Source: Phycisphaerae bacterium
GTDB taxonomy: Bacteria; Planctomycetota; Phycisphaerae; Sedimentisphaerales; Anaerobacaceae
Reading direction: 5' to 3'
NCBI GenBank assembly: GCA_030601745.1
Contig: JAUWBI010000035.1
Location: 1 to 34,742, forward strand
Length of the DNA: 34,742 nucleotides
A model generated the notes under the pieces. The model saw only the letters and a program-made list of their open reading frames with translations. It was not told the DNA's origin and did not search any database. The first letter of the stretch is position 1, and every line of letters starts with the position of its first letter. The position numbers and the translations under genes are program-made. This document shows, piece after piece, positions 14,537-22,303 of the stretch.

Positions 14537-14585
14537 ACCTATGATACAAACGTTAATATCAGAGACCAAAAGGACGGCATAAGTT

Positions 14586-17500
14586 ATGGCAAATAAAGGA
14601 TTTACGCATCTTCATCTGCATAGTCAGTATTCACTTCTCGATGGCGCAATAGCCTTCGATGACCTGCTCAAACGCTGCAAAGAGCTGGAAATGGACGCCG
14701 TAGCCGTTACCGACCACGGCAATATGTTCGGTGCCGTCGAGTTTTATACGAAAGCGCTCTCGGCCCACATCAAGCCGATTATTGGCATCGAGGCCTATGT
14801 TGCTCCCGGCAGTAGGTTGGACAGGACGAAAACCACCATCGCCGATGCTGCATATCACCTGATACTTTTAGCTGAAAATAATATCGGCTATCAAAATCTC
14901 CTGAAGCTGACAAGTGCCGGTTATACCGAAGGATTTTACTATCGCCCAAGAATTGACAAGGAACTCCTCGCTGAGCTAAACGAGGGCTTGATAGCCACGT
15001 CGGCCTGTCTGAAGGGCGAGATTGCCGTGCAGCTTTCCAACGGCGACGAACAGGCGGCGCGCCTGGCCGCAGAGAGCTACCTGAAGATATTCGGCCCCGA
15101 CAGATTCTTTATCGAGATACAAGACCACGAAGACGGTGCCCCTAACGTCCGCCAGGCACTGATTGACCTTGCGGAGAAGATGGGCCTGGGGCTGGTCGCA
15201 ACCAACGATGTGCACTTTCTGGAAGAGGATGATTACGAGGCGCACAATTGTTTATGCTGTATAGGCACCGGCAAAAACGCCGACGACCCCGGCAGAATGA
15301 TATATCCAAAAGACGTTTTTCTAAAAAGCCCTGAACAGATGCGTCAGCTTTTTGCCGGGAGCTGCGAGGCCTGTGATAATACACTGGCAATTGCCCGGCG
15401 GTGTAATGTGGAGCTTGACTTAAAAAGCCGCCACGCGCCCCACTTTAAGCCGCCTGACGGCTCATCTCCTGAAGAGTTTCTCACCGGATTGTGCTATGAA
15501 GGGGCAAAGCAGCGATACGGCAAAATTAGCGACCAGATAAAAAGCCGACTTGACAGGGAGCTGGACGTAATTGAATCGAAAGGCTTCGCCAGCTATTTTC
15601 TTATCGTCTGGGACTTCTGCAAATACGCACACGAAAACAATATCCCCGTAGGTGCCAGAGGCAGCGCGGTAGGGACACTTGTTGGATACTGCCTCGGGTT
15701 GTGCGATGTCGACCCGATTCGATACGACCTGCTCTTCGAGCGCTTTATGGACCCCGAGCGTAACGAAATGCCCGATGTTGATATCGATATCTGTCAGGCC
15801 GGCCGGGCAAAAATCATCGACTATGTCCGCCAGAAGTACGGCTACGTCGCACAAATCATAACTTTCGGAACTCTAAAAACCAGGGCGGTTATCCGCGACA
15901 TCTGCAGGGTGCTCGGCGTATCGTTGGCAGAGGCCGACAGATTGGCCAAGCTTGTCCCCTTCTCCCTTGATATGACGCTCGATAAGGCCTTAAAGAGCGA
16001 GCCGCAGTTAAAACAGGCTTACGAGCAAAGCGACCAGACGAGAAAAGTAATTGACATCTGCAAGCGGCTCGAAGGCCTTGCCCGCCACGCATCGGTCCAC
16101 GCTGCCGGTGTCGTCATTGCCGATGAGCCGTTGACCAATTTCGTGCCTCTCTATAAGGCATCCGGCTCCGACGATATCATAACCCAGTACGAAGGCCCTA
16201 TGGTCGAAAAAATCGGCCTGCTAAAGATGGACTTTCTGGGCCTGAAGACCCTCAGCGTATTAGAGCGGGCCTGCCAGCTGGTCAAAGACATTCACGGCGA
16301 GACAATCGACCTGGAAAAACTCGAACTTACCGACCCTGAGGTTTTCCGGATATTCTCCAGTGGCAAAACAAAAGGGGTTTTTCAATTTGAGTCCGCTGGT
16401 ATGCAGAACTTGCTGATGAAGATGAAGCCCGACCGGATTGAAGACCTTATTGCCGCCAACGCTCTTTTTCGCCCGGGCCCTATGATACTAATACCGGATT
16501 ACGTTGACCGAAAGCACGGCGCAAAATGGACCCTGCCGCACCCAATTATGAAGGAAATCCTCGACGAAACTTACGGCATTATGGTCTATCAGGAACAGGT
16601 GATGCGCATCTGCTTTTCGCTCGGCGATATACCGCTGCGGGAGGCCTACGGCCTCATCAAGGCGATAAGCAAAAAGAAGGCCAGAACCATCGCCAAGGAA
16701 AGGGAGAGGTTCATAGCGGGCTGCGTCGATAAGGGCTTGACCGGCCGGCAGGCACAGCAGATTTTCGAGCTTATCGAACGATTCGCCGGCTATGGCTTCA
16801 ACAAAAGCCATTCAACCCGCTATGCCATCATCGCATACCAGACCGCTTATATGAAGACACATTGGCCCGTCGAATTTATGGCGGCGCTTTTGACTTATGA
16901 GATGGGCAACACCGACAAGGTCGTTGAGTATATCGCCGAATGCAGGGAAATGGCCATCGAAGTTATGGCTCCGGACGTCAACGAAAGCGGCGTCGATTTC
17001 ATGCCCCTCTATAAAAACGAAGACGATACCAAAAACAAAAAGGGCGTAATACGCTTCGGCCTGGCTGCTGTCAAAGGCGTCGGCGAAAAGGCCGTTGAGC
17101 AAATCATTGCAGCTCGTCAGGAAACCGGCCGATTCCAGAGTCTCTTTCATTTCTGTGAAAATGTCGATTTAAGGGCCGCCAATAAACAGGTCATCGAAGC
17201 CCTTATAAAAGCGGGTGCCTTCGACCGGCTCGGCGGGAACCGTGCCCAAATGATGGCCGGCTTCGAAAATGCAATGCAAGTCGGAGCGAGCCTCCAGGCC
17301 GACAAGCAAAACGGCCAGATGACTTTCTTCGGCCAGACCGGCGAGAACGACTATTCACTGGACCATAAACGCCTGCCCGATGTCCCGCCCTGGCCAGAGC
17401 TGCAGATGCTCGCCTATGAAAAACAGGTCCTCGGCTTCTATGTAACCAGCAACCCGCTCAGCCATCACGCTGAGATGATAAACCTCTATTCCACACTCAA

Positions 17501-18041
17501 CACCTCGCAACTGGCCGAATTTAGCCAGGATAAGCAAATCGTAATCGGCGGAATGATAACGAAAATAAGATTCAATCTGACAAAGACGGGGCGAAATGCC
17601 GGCTCAAAAATGGCCGTCTTTACACTCGAAGATTTGCAGGGCCAGGTCGAGGTGGTAATGTTCCCCGAGGTGCTGAATAGATTCAGTCATTCGTTGAAGG
17701 CCGATACGGTTGTTTTTGTAAAGGGAAAGCTCGATTACAGAAGGGAAAAACCCAACATTTTAGCTGTGGAGCTGATACCTCTGGACGGGGTCAGGGAAAA
17801 GTTAGCTGCGAAGGTCAGGATTCGGCTGGATGCAAAGGACGTTACCAAAGAAAAGATAGCGACCATAAAAAGCATCTGCCGGAGTCATAGAGGTAGAAGC
17901 CCTGTTTACGTAGCGATAAGAACCGATAAAGGTAGGGTCTACGCAACTGCCGACAGGGAGCTGTCCGTCAATCCCGACCTGGACTTCTGCCGAAAAATGC
18001 GACAACTCGTTGGCCCGGAAAACTTCCAACTCGCAAGATGA
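14586..18041 (+). CDS. dnaE: DNA polymerase III alpha subunit
   Basis: Replicative polymerase catalytic subunit, 1151 residues, the usual DnaE length. The N-terminal PHP domain is visible (FTHLHLHSQYSLLDGA at 5-20, VTDHGNMFGAVEF). The palm-domain catalytic aspartates are Asp397 and Asp399 in MPDVDIDIC and Asp549 in LLKMDFLGLKTLSVL. RFAGYGFNKSHS marks the fingers/HhH side. Near 970-1060 an OB-fold segment (IVIGGMITKIR, then FTLEDLQGQVEVVMFPE) closes the protein. ATG was chosen because MANKGFTHLHLHS matches the family start; the ribosome binding site is weak (AAGGA 11 bases away). It stands alone transcriptionally, with repeat DNA upstream and accessory genes downstream. Confidence 0.97.
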   Translation: MANKGFTHLHLHSQYSLLDGAIAFDDLLKRCKELEMDAVAVTDHGNMFGAVEFYTKALSAHIKPIIGIEAYVAPGSRLDRTKTTIADAAYHLILLAENNIGYQNLLKLTSAGYTEGFYYRPRIDKELLAELNEGLIATSACLKGEIAVQLSNGDEQAARLAAESYLKIFGPDRFFIEIQDHEDGAPNVRQALIDLAEKMGLGLVATNDVHFLEEDDYEAHNCLCCIGTGKNADDPGRMIYPKDVFLKSPEQMRQLFAGSCEACDNTLAIARRCNVELDLKSRHAPHFKPPDGSSPEEFLTGLCYEGAKQRYGKISDQIKSRLDRELDVIESKGFASYFLIVWDFCKYAHENNIPVGARGSAVGTLVGYCLGLCDVDPIRYDLLFERFMDPERNEMPDVDIDICQAGRAKIIDYVRQKYGYVAQIITFGTLKTRAVIRDICRVLGVSLAEADRLAKLVPFSLDMTLDKALKSEPQLKQAYEQSDQTRKVIDICKRLEGLARHASVHAAGVVIADEPLTNFVPLYKASGSDDIITQYEGPMVEKIGLLKMDFLGLKTLSVLERACQLVKDIHGETIDLEKLELTDPEVFRIFSSGKTKGVFQFESAGMQNLLMKMKPDRIEDLIAANALFRPGPMILIPDYVDRKHGAKWTLPHPIMKEILDETYGIMVYQEQVMRICFSLGDIPLREAYGLIKAISKKKARTIAKERERFIAGCVDKGLTGRQAQQIFELIERFAGYGFNKSHSTRYAIIAYQTAYMKTHWPVEFMAALLTYEMGNTDKVVEYIAECREMAIEVMAPDVNESGVDFMPLYKNEDDTKNKKGVIRFGLAAVKGVGEKAVEQIIAARQETGRFQSLFHFCENVDLRAANKQVIEALIKAGAFDRLGGNRAQMMAGFENAMQVGASLQADKQNGQMTFFGQTGENDYSLDHKRLPDVPPWPELQMLAYEKQVLGFYVTSNPLSHHAEMINLYSTLNTSQLAEFSQDKQIVIGGMITKIRFNLTKTGRNAGSKMAVFTLEDLQGQVEVVMFPEVLNRFSHSLKADTVVFVKGKLDYRREKPNILAVELIPLDGVREKLAAKVRIRLDAKDVTKEKIATIKSICRSHRGRSPVYVAIRTDKGRVYATADRELSVNPDLDFCRKMRQLVGPENFQLAR

Positions 18042-18052
18042 CCGAGCGTGTT

Positions 18053-18124
18053 GTCATTCCCGCGAAAGCGGGAATCCAGATAGTTGTCATCCTGAGTCCG
18101 CTACAGGCGGACGAAGGATATGGC
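18053..18124. repeat. CATTCCCGCGAAAGCGGGAATCC palindrome plus CATCCTGAG..CGAAGG unit
   Basis: ATTCCCGC (18056-18063) and GCGGGAAT (18067-18074) pair around GAAA... loop bases, followed by GTCATCCTGAGTCCGC and GCGGACGAAGGAT. This composite is a widespread REP-like element; read as protein it gives the familiar CHSRESGNPDS phrase. Confidence 0.75.
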
Positions 18125-18141
18125 TTTGGGAAATAAGAATT

Positions 18142-18525
18142 ATGTGGCTTAGAAAAGATCAAAGAAAGCTGTTGACGTCTTCTTATAAATTGTCAGGAAA
18201 AACAAGAGAGAGTTTTGAACTTCCGATTTATGAAGCAATGAAAATTCTGGGAATCAAGGAAGATACTGAAGAAAAATTTGATAGGGCTCTCAATGCTATT
18301 GTTATCCTTAAAGGGCGAAAGCTCATAGATTTTGAGTTAGAGGAACACATTTTCAGAATAAATTTAACTCTTGATGGATTGGATTTAGGTAAAAAATATA
18401 GTTCGAGACTCAGCACTTTTTGCTTATGGTTCGAAGAACATAAGGTAATTCTGACAATAATTGGGCTGATATTAACTCTTCTCATAGTAATATTTGTAGG
18501 CATATCAGCTTTCAAGAATAAATAG
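18142..18525 (+). CDS. Small tail-anchored membrane protein, unknown
   Basis: 127 residues starting MWLRKDQRKLLTSSYKLSGK. Residues 1-95 are a charged, helix-plus-strand cytoplasmic part, and 100-122 (KVILTIIGLILTLLIVIFVG) is a single membrane span near the C-terminus. A longer open frame from 18010 is rejected because its first 44 residues translate the REP-like palindrome. I do not recognise a family. It is AT-richer than dnaE and tmk, consistent with an accessory insertion between them. No partner gene is evident. Confidence 0.55.
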   Translation: MWLRKDQRKLLTSSYKLSGKTRESFELPIYEAMKILGIKEDTEEKFDRALNAIVILKGRKLIDFELEEHIFRINLTLDGLDLGKKYSSRLSTFCLWFEEHKVILTIIGLILTLLIVIFVGISAFKNK

Positions 18526-18539
18526 AAGGAAGATTAGTT

Positions 18540-18644
18540 TTGGAAAGTAAATTTTCAGGTAAGTTTATTGTTCTTGACGGGCCGGACGGCTGCGGAAAGA
18601 GTGGGCAGTCAAAAGTTATCTTATTGAAATTACGAGCCATCTGA
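18540..18644 (+). pseudogene. Truncated duplicate of the tmk 5' end
   Basis: A TTG start with AGAAGGAAG seven bases upstream opens a 34-codon frame: ESKFSGKFIVLDGPDGCGKS, then unrelated residues and TGA. The P-loop region is base-for-base identical to that of the complete tmk at 18960 over about 28 bases, while the preceding codons are only similar. It carries no rest of a kinase. It looks like a tandem partial duplication or a broken older tmk start left after insertion of the 84-aa gene. Confidence 0.8.
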
Positions 18645-18683
18645 ATTATTCTGCGACGATAAAATAAGTTTTTTCAGATTAAA

Positions 18684-18938
18684 ATGGACGCAATACCTTC
18701 GGACACAACTATTGAGGCTGCGAGAAAGCAGTTTGAAATCCTGCGACGGCTGGGACCGGAAGCTCGCCTTAAAATTGCATTCGAGTTGAGCGATAACCTT
18801 CGCAGTCTCGTCGAAGCCGGTGTAAGACAACGCCACCCTGATTTTGACGAGCAAAGAGTTCAACAGGAAGTCTTACGCCTTATGATAGGAGACGAATTGT
18901 TTCAAGAAGTCATTAAAGAAACTGGCGATCGTTTATGA
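18684..18938 (+). CDS. Small helical protein (84 aa), conserved type, unknown
   Basis: Starts MDAIPSDTTIEAARKQFEIL and continues with PEARLKIAFELSDNLRSLVE, AGVRQRHPDFDEQRVQQEVL and RLMIGDELF. The pattern of a short lead, a helix ending in LRRLGPEARL, then a GVRxRHPxxxEQxVxxExLRLxxGDELF block is one I associate with small stand-alone proteins found beside mobile or toxin-antitoxin genes in many phyla, but no function can be given. There is no clear ribosome binding site. It lies between the truncated and the full tmk. Confidence 0.55.
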   Translation: MDAIPSDTTIEAARKQFEILRRLGPEARLKIAFELSDNLRSLVEAGVRQRHPDFDEQRVQQEVLRLMIGDELFQEVIKETGDRL

Positions 18939-18959
18939 GCGAATAGGGAGAAATTATAA

Positions 18960-19595
18960 TTGAGTAATGGAAATTTAAAAAATAAATTACAAGGCAAATT
19001 CATTGTTCTTGACGGGCCGGACGGCTGCGGAAAAACTACGCAAGCAAAACTTTTAGCCGAGTGGCTTGAGCGGCAGGGCGTTGCGACCGAAACTTTCCGC
19101 GACCCCGGCGATACCGCTATCGGCGAAAAAATTCGGCAAATCCTGCTCAACCCCGAACACATCGCAATGAGCACAGCGACAGAAGTGCTGCTCTATATGG
19201 CGGCAAGAGTTCAACTATGGCAGGAAAAAATAACCCCGGCTCTTGCGCAAAAAAAGTGTGTTGTCCTCGACAGATGGCTTTCAAGCACCTGCGCCTACCA
19301 GGGCCACGCCGGCGGCTTCGGCATCAACCAGGTTATAAAACTTGCAGCAGATTCTTTCGGAAAGCCCTGGCCGGACCTGACTATCATTCTCGATGTAGAT
19401 TTGGAAGCCGGAGCTAATCGGCTTTCCGCCCAGCCCGATAGAATGGAGGCAAAGCCGCACCAATATCACCAAAAGGTCCGCGACGGCTTCCTGAAGCTGG
19501 CCGGCCGGCAGGAAAACTTCCAGCTCGTCGATGCCACCGGCGGTATCGAAACGGTCCACAAAAAAATAATAGAAGTAGTTGAAAAAGTATTTTAG
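18960..19595 (+). CDS. tmk: Thymidylate kinase
   Basis: Phosphorylates dTMP to dTDP for DNA synthesis. 211 residues, normal size. The P-loop GPDGCGKTTQ is at 19-28, FRDPG (46-50) marks the dTMP-binding loop and LDRWLSSTCAYQGHAGG (103-119) contains the DR(Y/W/H) motif, with D104 and R105. The start is TTG, supported by AGGGAG nine bases upstream and by the alignment of the P-loop distance. The stop codon lies in the left arm of a repeat that flanks the next gene. tmk, holB, ricT and metG have the same relative order as in Bacillus subtilis. Confidence 0.95.
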   Translation: MSNGNLKNKLQGKFIVLDGPDGCGKTTQAKLLAEWLERQGVATETFRDPGDTAIGEKIRQILLNPEHIAMSTATEVLLYMAARVQLWQEKITPALAQKKCVVLDRWLSSTCAYQGHAGGFGINQVIKLAADSFGKPWPDLTIILDVDLEAGANRLSAQPDRMEAKPHQYHQKVRDGFLKLAGRQENFQLVDATGGIETVHKKIIEVVEKVF

Positions 19596-20061
19596 CCACA
19601 GATTTCACAGATTACACTGAATTAAATATAGAAAGGGTTGTAGTAAAATTAATGGGTGAATACAAACACAAAGAATTAACCCACGACATTATTAATGCCG
19701 CGCATACAGTTCACAACAAGCTCGGATATGGTTTTTTAGAAAAGATATGTCATAATTCGTTGTTTATAGAGCCAAAGAAGAAAGGTTATCGGGTAGAATT
19801 TGAAAAGCCTGTTGAAGTTCGTTATGACAACCAGGTTGTTGGGGAGTTTTTTGCCGACCTTCTGGTTGAAAACAAAGTAATAGTTGAGGTCAAAGCTGCT
19901 GATAAATATGTCAGTCTTTTTGAAGCACAATTGCTGAATTACTTAAAGGCCACGGGACTCGAAGTGGGCTTAATTATCAATTTTGGCTCATCTGTTGAGG
20001 TCAAACGTATGGTCTTATAATGCAAAACTATATCTGAGAAATCTGTGTAATCTGTGGCTAA
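19592..20061. repeat. Inverted repeat pair flanking the GxxExxY gene
   Basis: Left arm TTAGCCACAGATTTCACAGA (from 19592, to 19613) and right arm 20040-20061 are reverse complements with one mismatch over 22 bases. Both arms are built from two ATCTGTG words. They bracket exactly one gene plus short margins. Confidence 0.75.
19652..20020 (+). CDS. GxxExxY family protein
   Basis: 122-residue protein of the GxxExxY family, a small PD-(D/E)xK-like fold of unknown role widely scattered in bacteria. The naming motif is GYGFLEKIC (25-33), in which the final Tyr is Cys. VVGEFFADLLVENKVIVEVK contains the D...ExK nuclease-like triad (D69, E78, K80 by count). FEAQLLNYLKATG and GLIINFGSSVEVKR complete the family pattern. 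The gene splits tmk from holB and is bracketed by a near-perfect inverted repeat, so it seems to be an inserted unit. No ribosome binding site is obvious. Confidence 0.9.
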   Translation: MGEYKHKELTHDIINAAHTVHNKLGYGFLEKICHNSLFIEPKKKGYRVEFEKPVEVRYDNQVVGEFFADLLVENKVIVEVKAADKYVSLFEAQLLNYLKATGLEVGLIINFGSSVEVKRMVL

Positions 20062-20069
20062 TTTATATT

Positions 20070-21197
20070 ATGTCACTTAAAGATATTTTCTGTCAGGACA
20101 AAGCAATCGCTATTTTGCAGCGTGCTCGGGCCTCCGGCAAGCTGGCGCACGCATATATCTTTGCCGGCCCTGAGGGTGTCGGCAAATTCAAGACCGCCCG
20201 CGAATGGGCCAAACTGCTGCTCTGTAAAAATCCCGTTATAGAAAAAACCGACCCTGCCGAATTCGCCGACAGCTGCGCGCTTTGCCAATCCTGCCGAGTG
20301 TTCGAGGCCGGCTCACATCCGGATTTCAATCCTGTCTATAAGGAATTGCTCGAATTCACCAAAGACGGTAAGGGCAAAAAAACACCCGTTGATTTGCCCA
20401 TCGATGTCATTCGGGAGTTTCTAATTGCAAAAGTGCCGACCATGCCAATGTTGTCGGAAAGGAAAGTCTTTGTCGTCAGCGAAGCCGAACGGCTGAACGC
20501 ATCTTCACAAAATGCACTGCTCAAGTCACTGGAGGAGCCGCCCGAATACTGCTCTATCATCCTGCTCTGCACCCGGATGGAAAGACTTTTGCCCACTACT
20601 AAATCAAGGTGTCAGATAATCCGTTTCGCACCAATAGACGAAGACAGGATAATCGACAAATTGAAAGAGATGGGCATCGAGCAAAAGCAAGCCCGGTACT
20701 TCGCCCGCCTCTCTCAGGGCAGTTTGGGCTGCGCCTCTCAGTGGGCGAAGCTTGAACTGGCTGATGCAAATCTTTACCGAACCAAGAGAGAGCTGGTGAA
20801 CTCCCTGGCCACATACGAACTTGCCGATGCTCTCGATTTGGCCCAGCAGTTTCTGGGCGAAAGTAAAAAAATCGCCGCCGCCTGGGCCGACCTCGATAAG
20901 ACCACCAGCAGGACCGACATCAATCGAAGAGCCGCAAAGAGCCTCGTGCAAATAATCGTATTGGCCTTGCACGATGCAATGAAATTGAGTGTTACGCCGG
21001 CAAAAGGCCTTATCAATTTTGACCAGAAAGAGCAGATAAAAAAGTTAGCCGGGCGTTTTGACACCGAGCAAGCCGCGGAAAAAATCGCCGATTGCTACAG
21101 GACGCTGCGATGGATAGATTCGAGCGTTAACGAAAAGCTTATTTTCGAGGAGCTATTGCTAAACCTCGCTGTTTCTGATAGAATAGTGGTTTCATAA
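20070..21197 (+). CDS. holB: DNA polymerase III delta' subunit
   Basis: Clamp-loader subunit. The ATG at 20070 gives MSLKDIFCQDKAIAILQRAR, the family N-terminus; an open frame upstream only translates repeat DNA. 375 residues. Walker A-like GPEGVGKFKTA is at 33-43. A zinc module is formed by C52, C69, C72 and C75 (SCALCQSC), LKSLEEPPEYCSIILLC contains the conserved EEPP, and TKSRCQIIRF is the sensor 1/SRC-type motif. The C-terminal third is the helical collar domain. Followed after 42 bases by ricT. Confidence 0.93.
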   Translation: MSLKDIFCQDKAIAILQRARASGKLAHAYIFAGPEGVGKFKTAREWAKLLLCKNPVIEKTDPAEFADSCALCQSCRVFEAGSHPDFNPVYKELLEFTKDGKGKKTPVDLPIDVIREFLIAKVPTMPMLSERKVFVVSEAERLNASSQNALLKSLEEPPEYCSIILLCTRMERLLPTTKSRCQIIRFAPIDEDRIIDKLKEMGIEQKQARYFARLSQGSLGCASQWAKLELADANLYRTKRELVNSLATYELADALDLAQQFLGESKKIAAAWADLDKTTSRTDINRRAAKSLVQIIVLALHDAMKLSVTPAKGLINFDQKEQIKKLAGRFDTEQAAEKIADCYRTLRWIDSSVNEKLIFEELLLNLAVSDRIVVS

Positions 21198-21239
21198 TTG
21201 ATTATTGTTATTGGTTCTTGAGTAAAGCAGGTAGTTGAA

Positions 21240-22286
21240 ATGCCGAAAGCCGCAGCAGCAAAGCCCAAGCAGGCAAGAAATATAAAATATATGTTGGTCC
21301 GCTACAGCCGGATGAATACGCTCGGTTTCTTCGAGCACCACGAAACCAGGATACCCAAAGTGCTTACCCGTGTCGTGCTAAAAACGGACAAAGGCCTTGA
21401 ATTGGGCCAGCTCGTAGGCCAGCTCACCGCCTACAAGGCAGGACAATTTAAGTTAAACAGCGACCAGATAAAAAAATATTTCGATGATAGCGATATCGAC
21501 CTCTCTGTCGACCAGGCCGGTAAATTCGTTCGTTACGCCACCGCCGACGATATTAGTGAAGAGCGACATTTGCAGAAACTCGCAGAGGAAGAGATGGAAT
21601 ATTGCAGGCGTTTTATCAAGGAGCTGGGCCTGCCGATGAAAATAGTCGATGCCGAGCACATATTTGGCGGCGAGCGCGTCATCTTCTACTTTATGTCTGA
21701 CGGCCGGGTGGATTTCCGCGAGCTGGTAAAAAAAATCGCACAGGAGTACCAGACGAGAATTGAAATGCGTCAAATCGGCTCCCGCGATGAGGCCAAAATA
21801 CTTGGCGATATAGAAACTTGCGGACAGCAATGCTGCTGCCAGAGGTTTCTTAAACTCTTAAAGCCGGTCAATATGCGAATGGCCAAGATGCAAAAGGCAA
21901 CCCTCGACCCTTCGAAGATATCCGGCTATTGCGGCAGATTGAAGTGCTGCCTGCGATATGAAGACAAAACTTACACCGAACTTAAGAAACGACTGCCAAA
22001 AAAGAACACTAAGGTAAAAACCAAATACGGCGAAGGCAAAGTTGTCGACACACAGATATTGACTCAGCTTGTTATGGTTGAAGTCAAAGACGGCCAGAAA
22101 GTTGCTGTCGGCCTCGAGGAGCTTGAGGTAATCTCCTCCCCTGCCCCCACGAAGAAGAAATCCGCCGATGCGGCGCCGGACGCCAAAGACGCACAAGACA
22201 GTACCCCAAAGAACAATGAGCAGGACGCCAGGGAAGATGAGAAAGGTTCCCAAAAGCAAAATAGTGCAGGGACCCCAGAGCAGTAG
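21240..22286 (+). CDS. ricT: PSP1-domain protein, RicT/YaaT-like
   Basis: 348 residues. The PSP1 core spans about 15-240, with LVRYSRMNTLGFFEH near the start and a cysteine-rich centre: CGQQCCCQ (194-201) and SGYCGRLKCCLRYE (228-241). In Bacillus RicT these cysteines help bind iron-sulfur clusters in a complex that adjusts RNase Y cleavage. Residues about 300-348 are an Ala/Asp/Lys-rich disordered tail. Position between holB and metG matches the holB-yaaT-(...)-metS order of Firmicutes, supporting orthology. The exact cellular role in this phylum is unknown. metG follows after 17 bases, with AAGGGA in the gap. Confidence 0.85.
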   Translation: MPKAAAAKPKQARNIKYMLVRYSRMNTLGFFEHHETRIPKVLTRVVLKTDKGLELGQLVGQLTAYKAGQFKLNSDQIKKYFDDSDIDLSVDQAGKFVRYATADDISEERHLQKLAEEEMEYCRRFIKELGLPMKIVDAEHIFGGERVIFYFMSDGRVDFRELVKKIAQEYQTRIEMRQIGSRDEAKILGDIETCGQQCCCQRFLKLLKPVNMRMAKMQKATLDPSKISGYCGRLKCCLRYEDKTYTELKKRLPKKNTKVKTKYGEGKVVDTQILTQLVMVEVKDGQKVAVGLEELEVISSPAPTKKKSADAAPDAKDAQDSTPKNNEQDAREDEKGSQKQNSAGTPEQ

Positions 22287-22303
22287 TCGTTGAAGGGAAA
22301 AAT

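Larger units (their letters stand above)
14092..14585. other. Repeat-rich spacer upstream of dnaE
   Basis: No gene. In order: ATTAGAGAATTAGAG words (14200-14225), ATCAGGATATCAGG-type words (14229-14330), two hairpins (14348-14368 and 14378-14401), a half-copy GCGGGAATGAC (14405-14415), and a diverged copy of the NKPNSNPI-repeat tail (14469-14536). dnaE then starts with only a distant AAGGA. Confidence 0.6.

Noticed and set aside
18010..18141. N-terminal extension of the tail-anchored protein
   Set aside because: The 44 codons translate the REP-like CATTCCCGC palindrome (CHSRESGNPDS) and overlap dnaE.
19983..20069. Longer HolB N-terminus
   Set aside because: Codes for the end of the GxxExxY gene and a repeat arm; MSLKDIFCQDKA is the family start.
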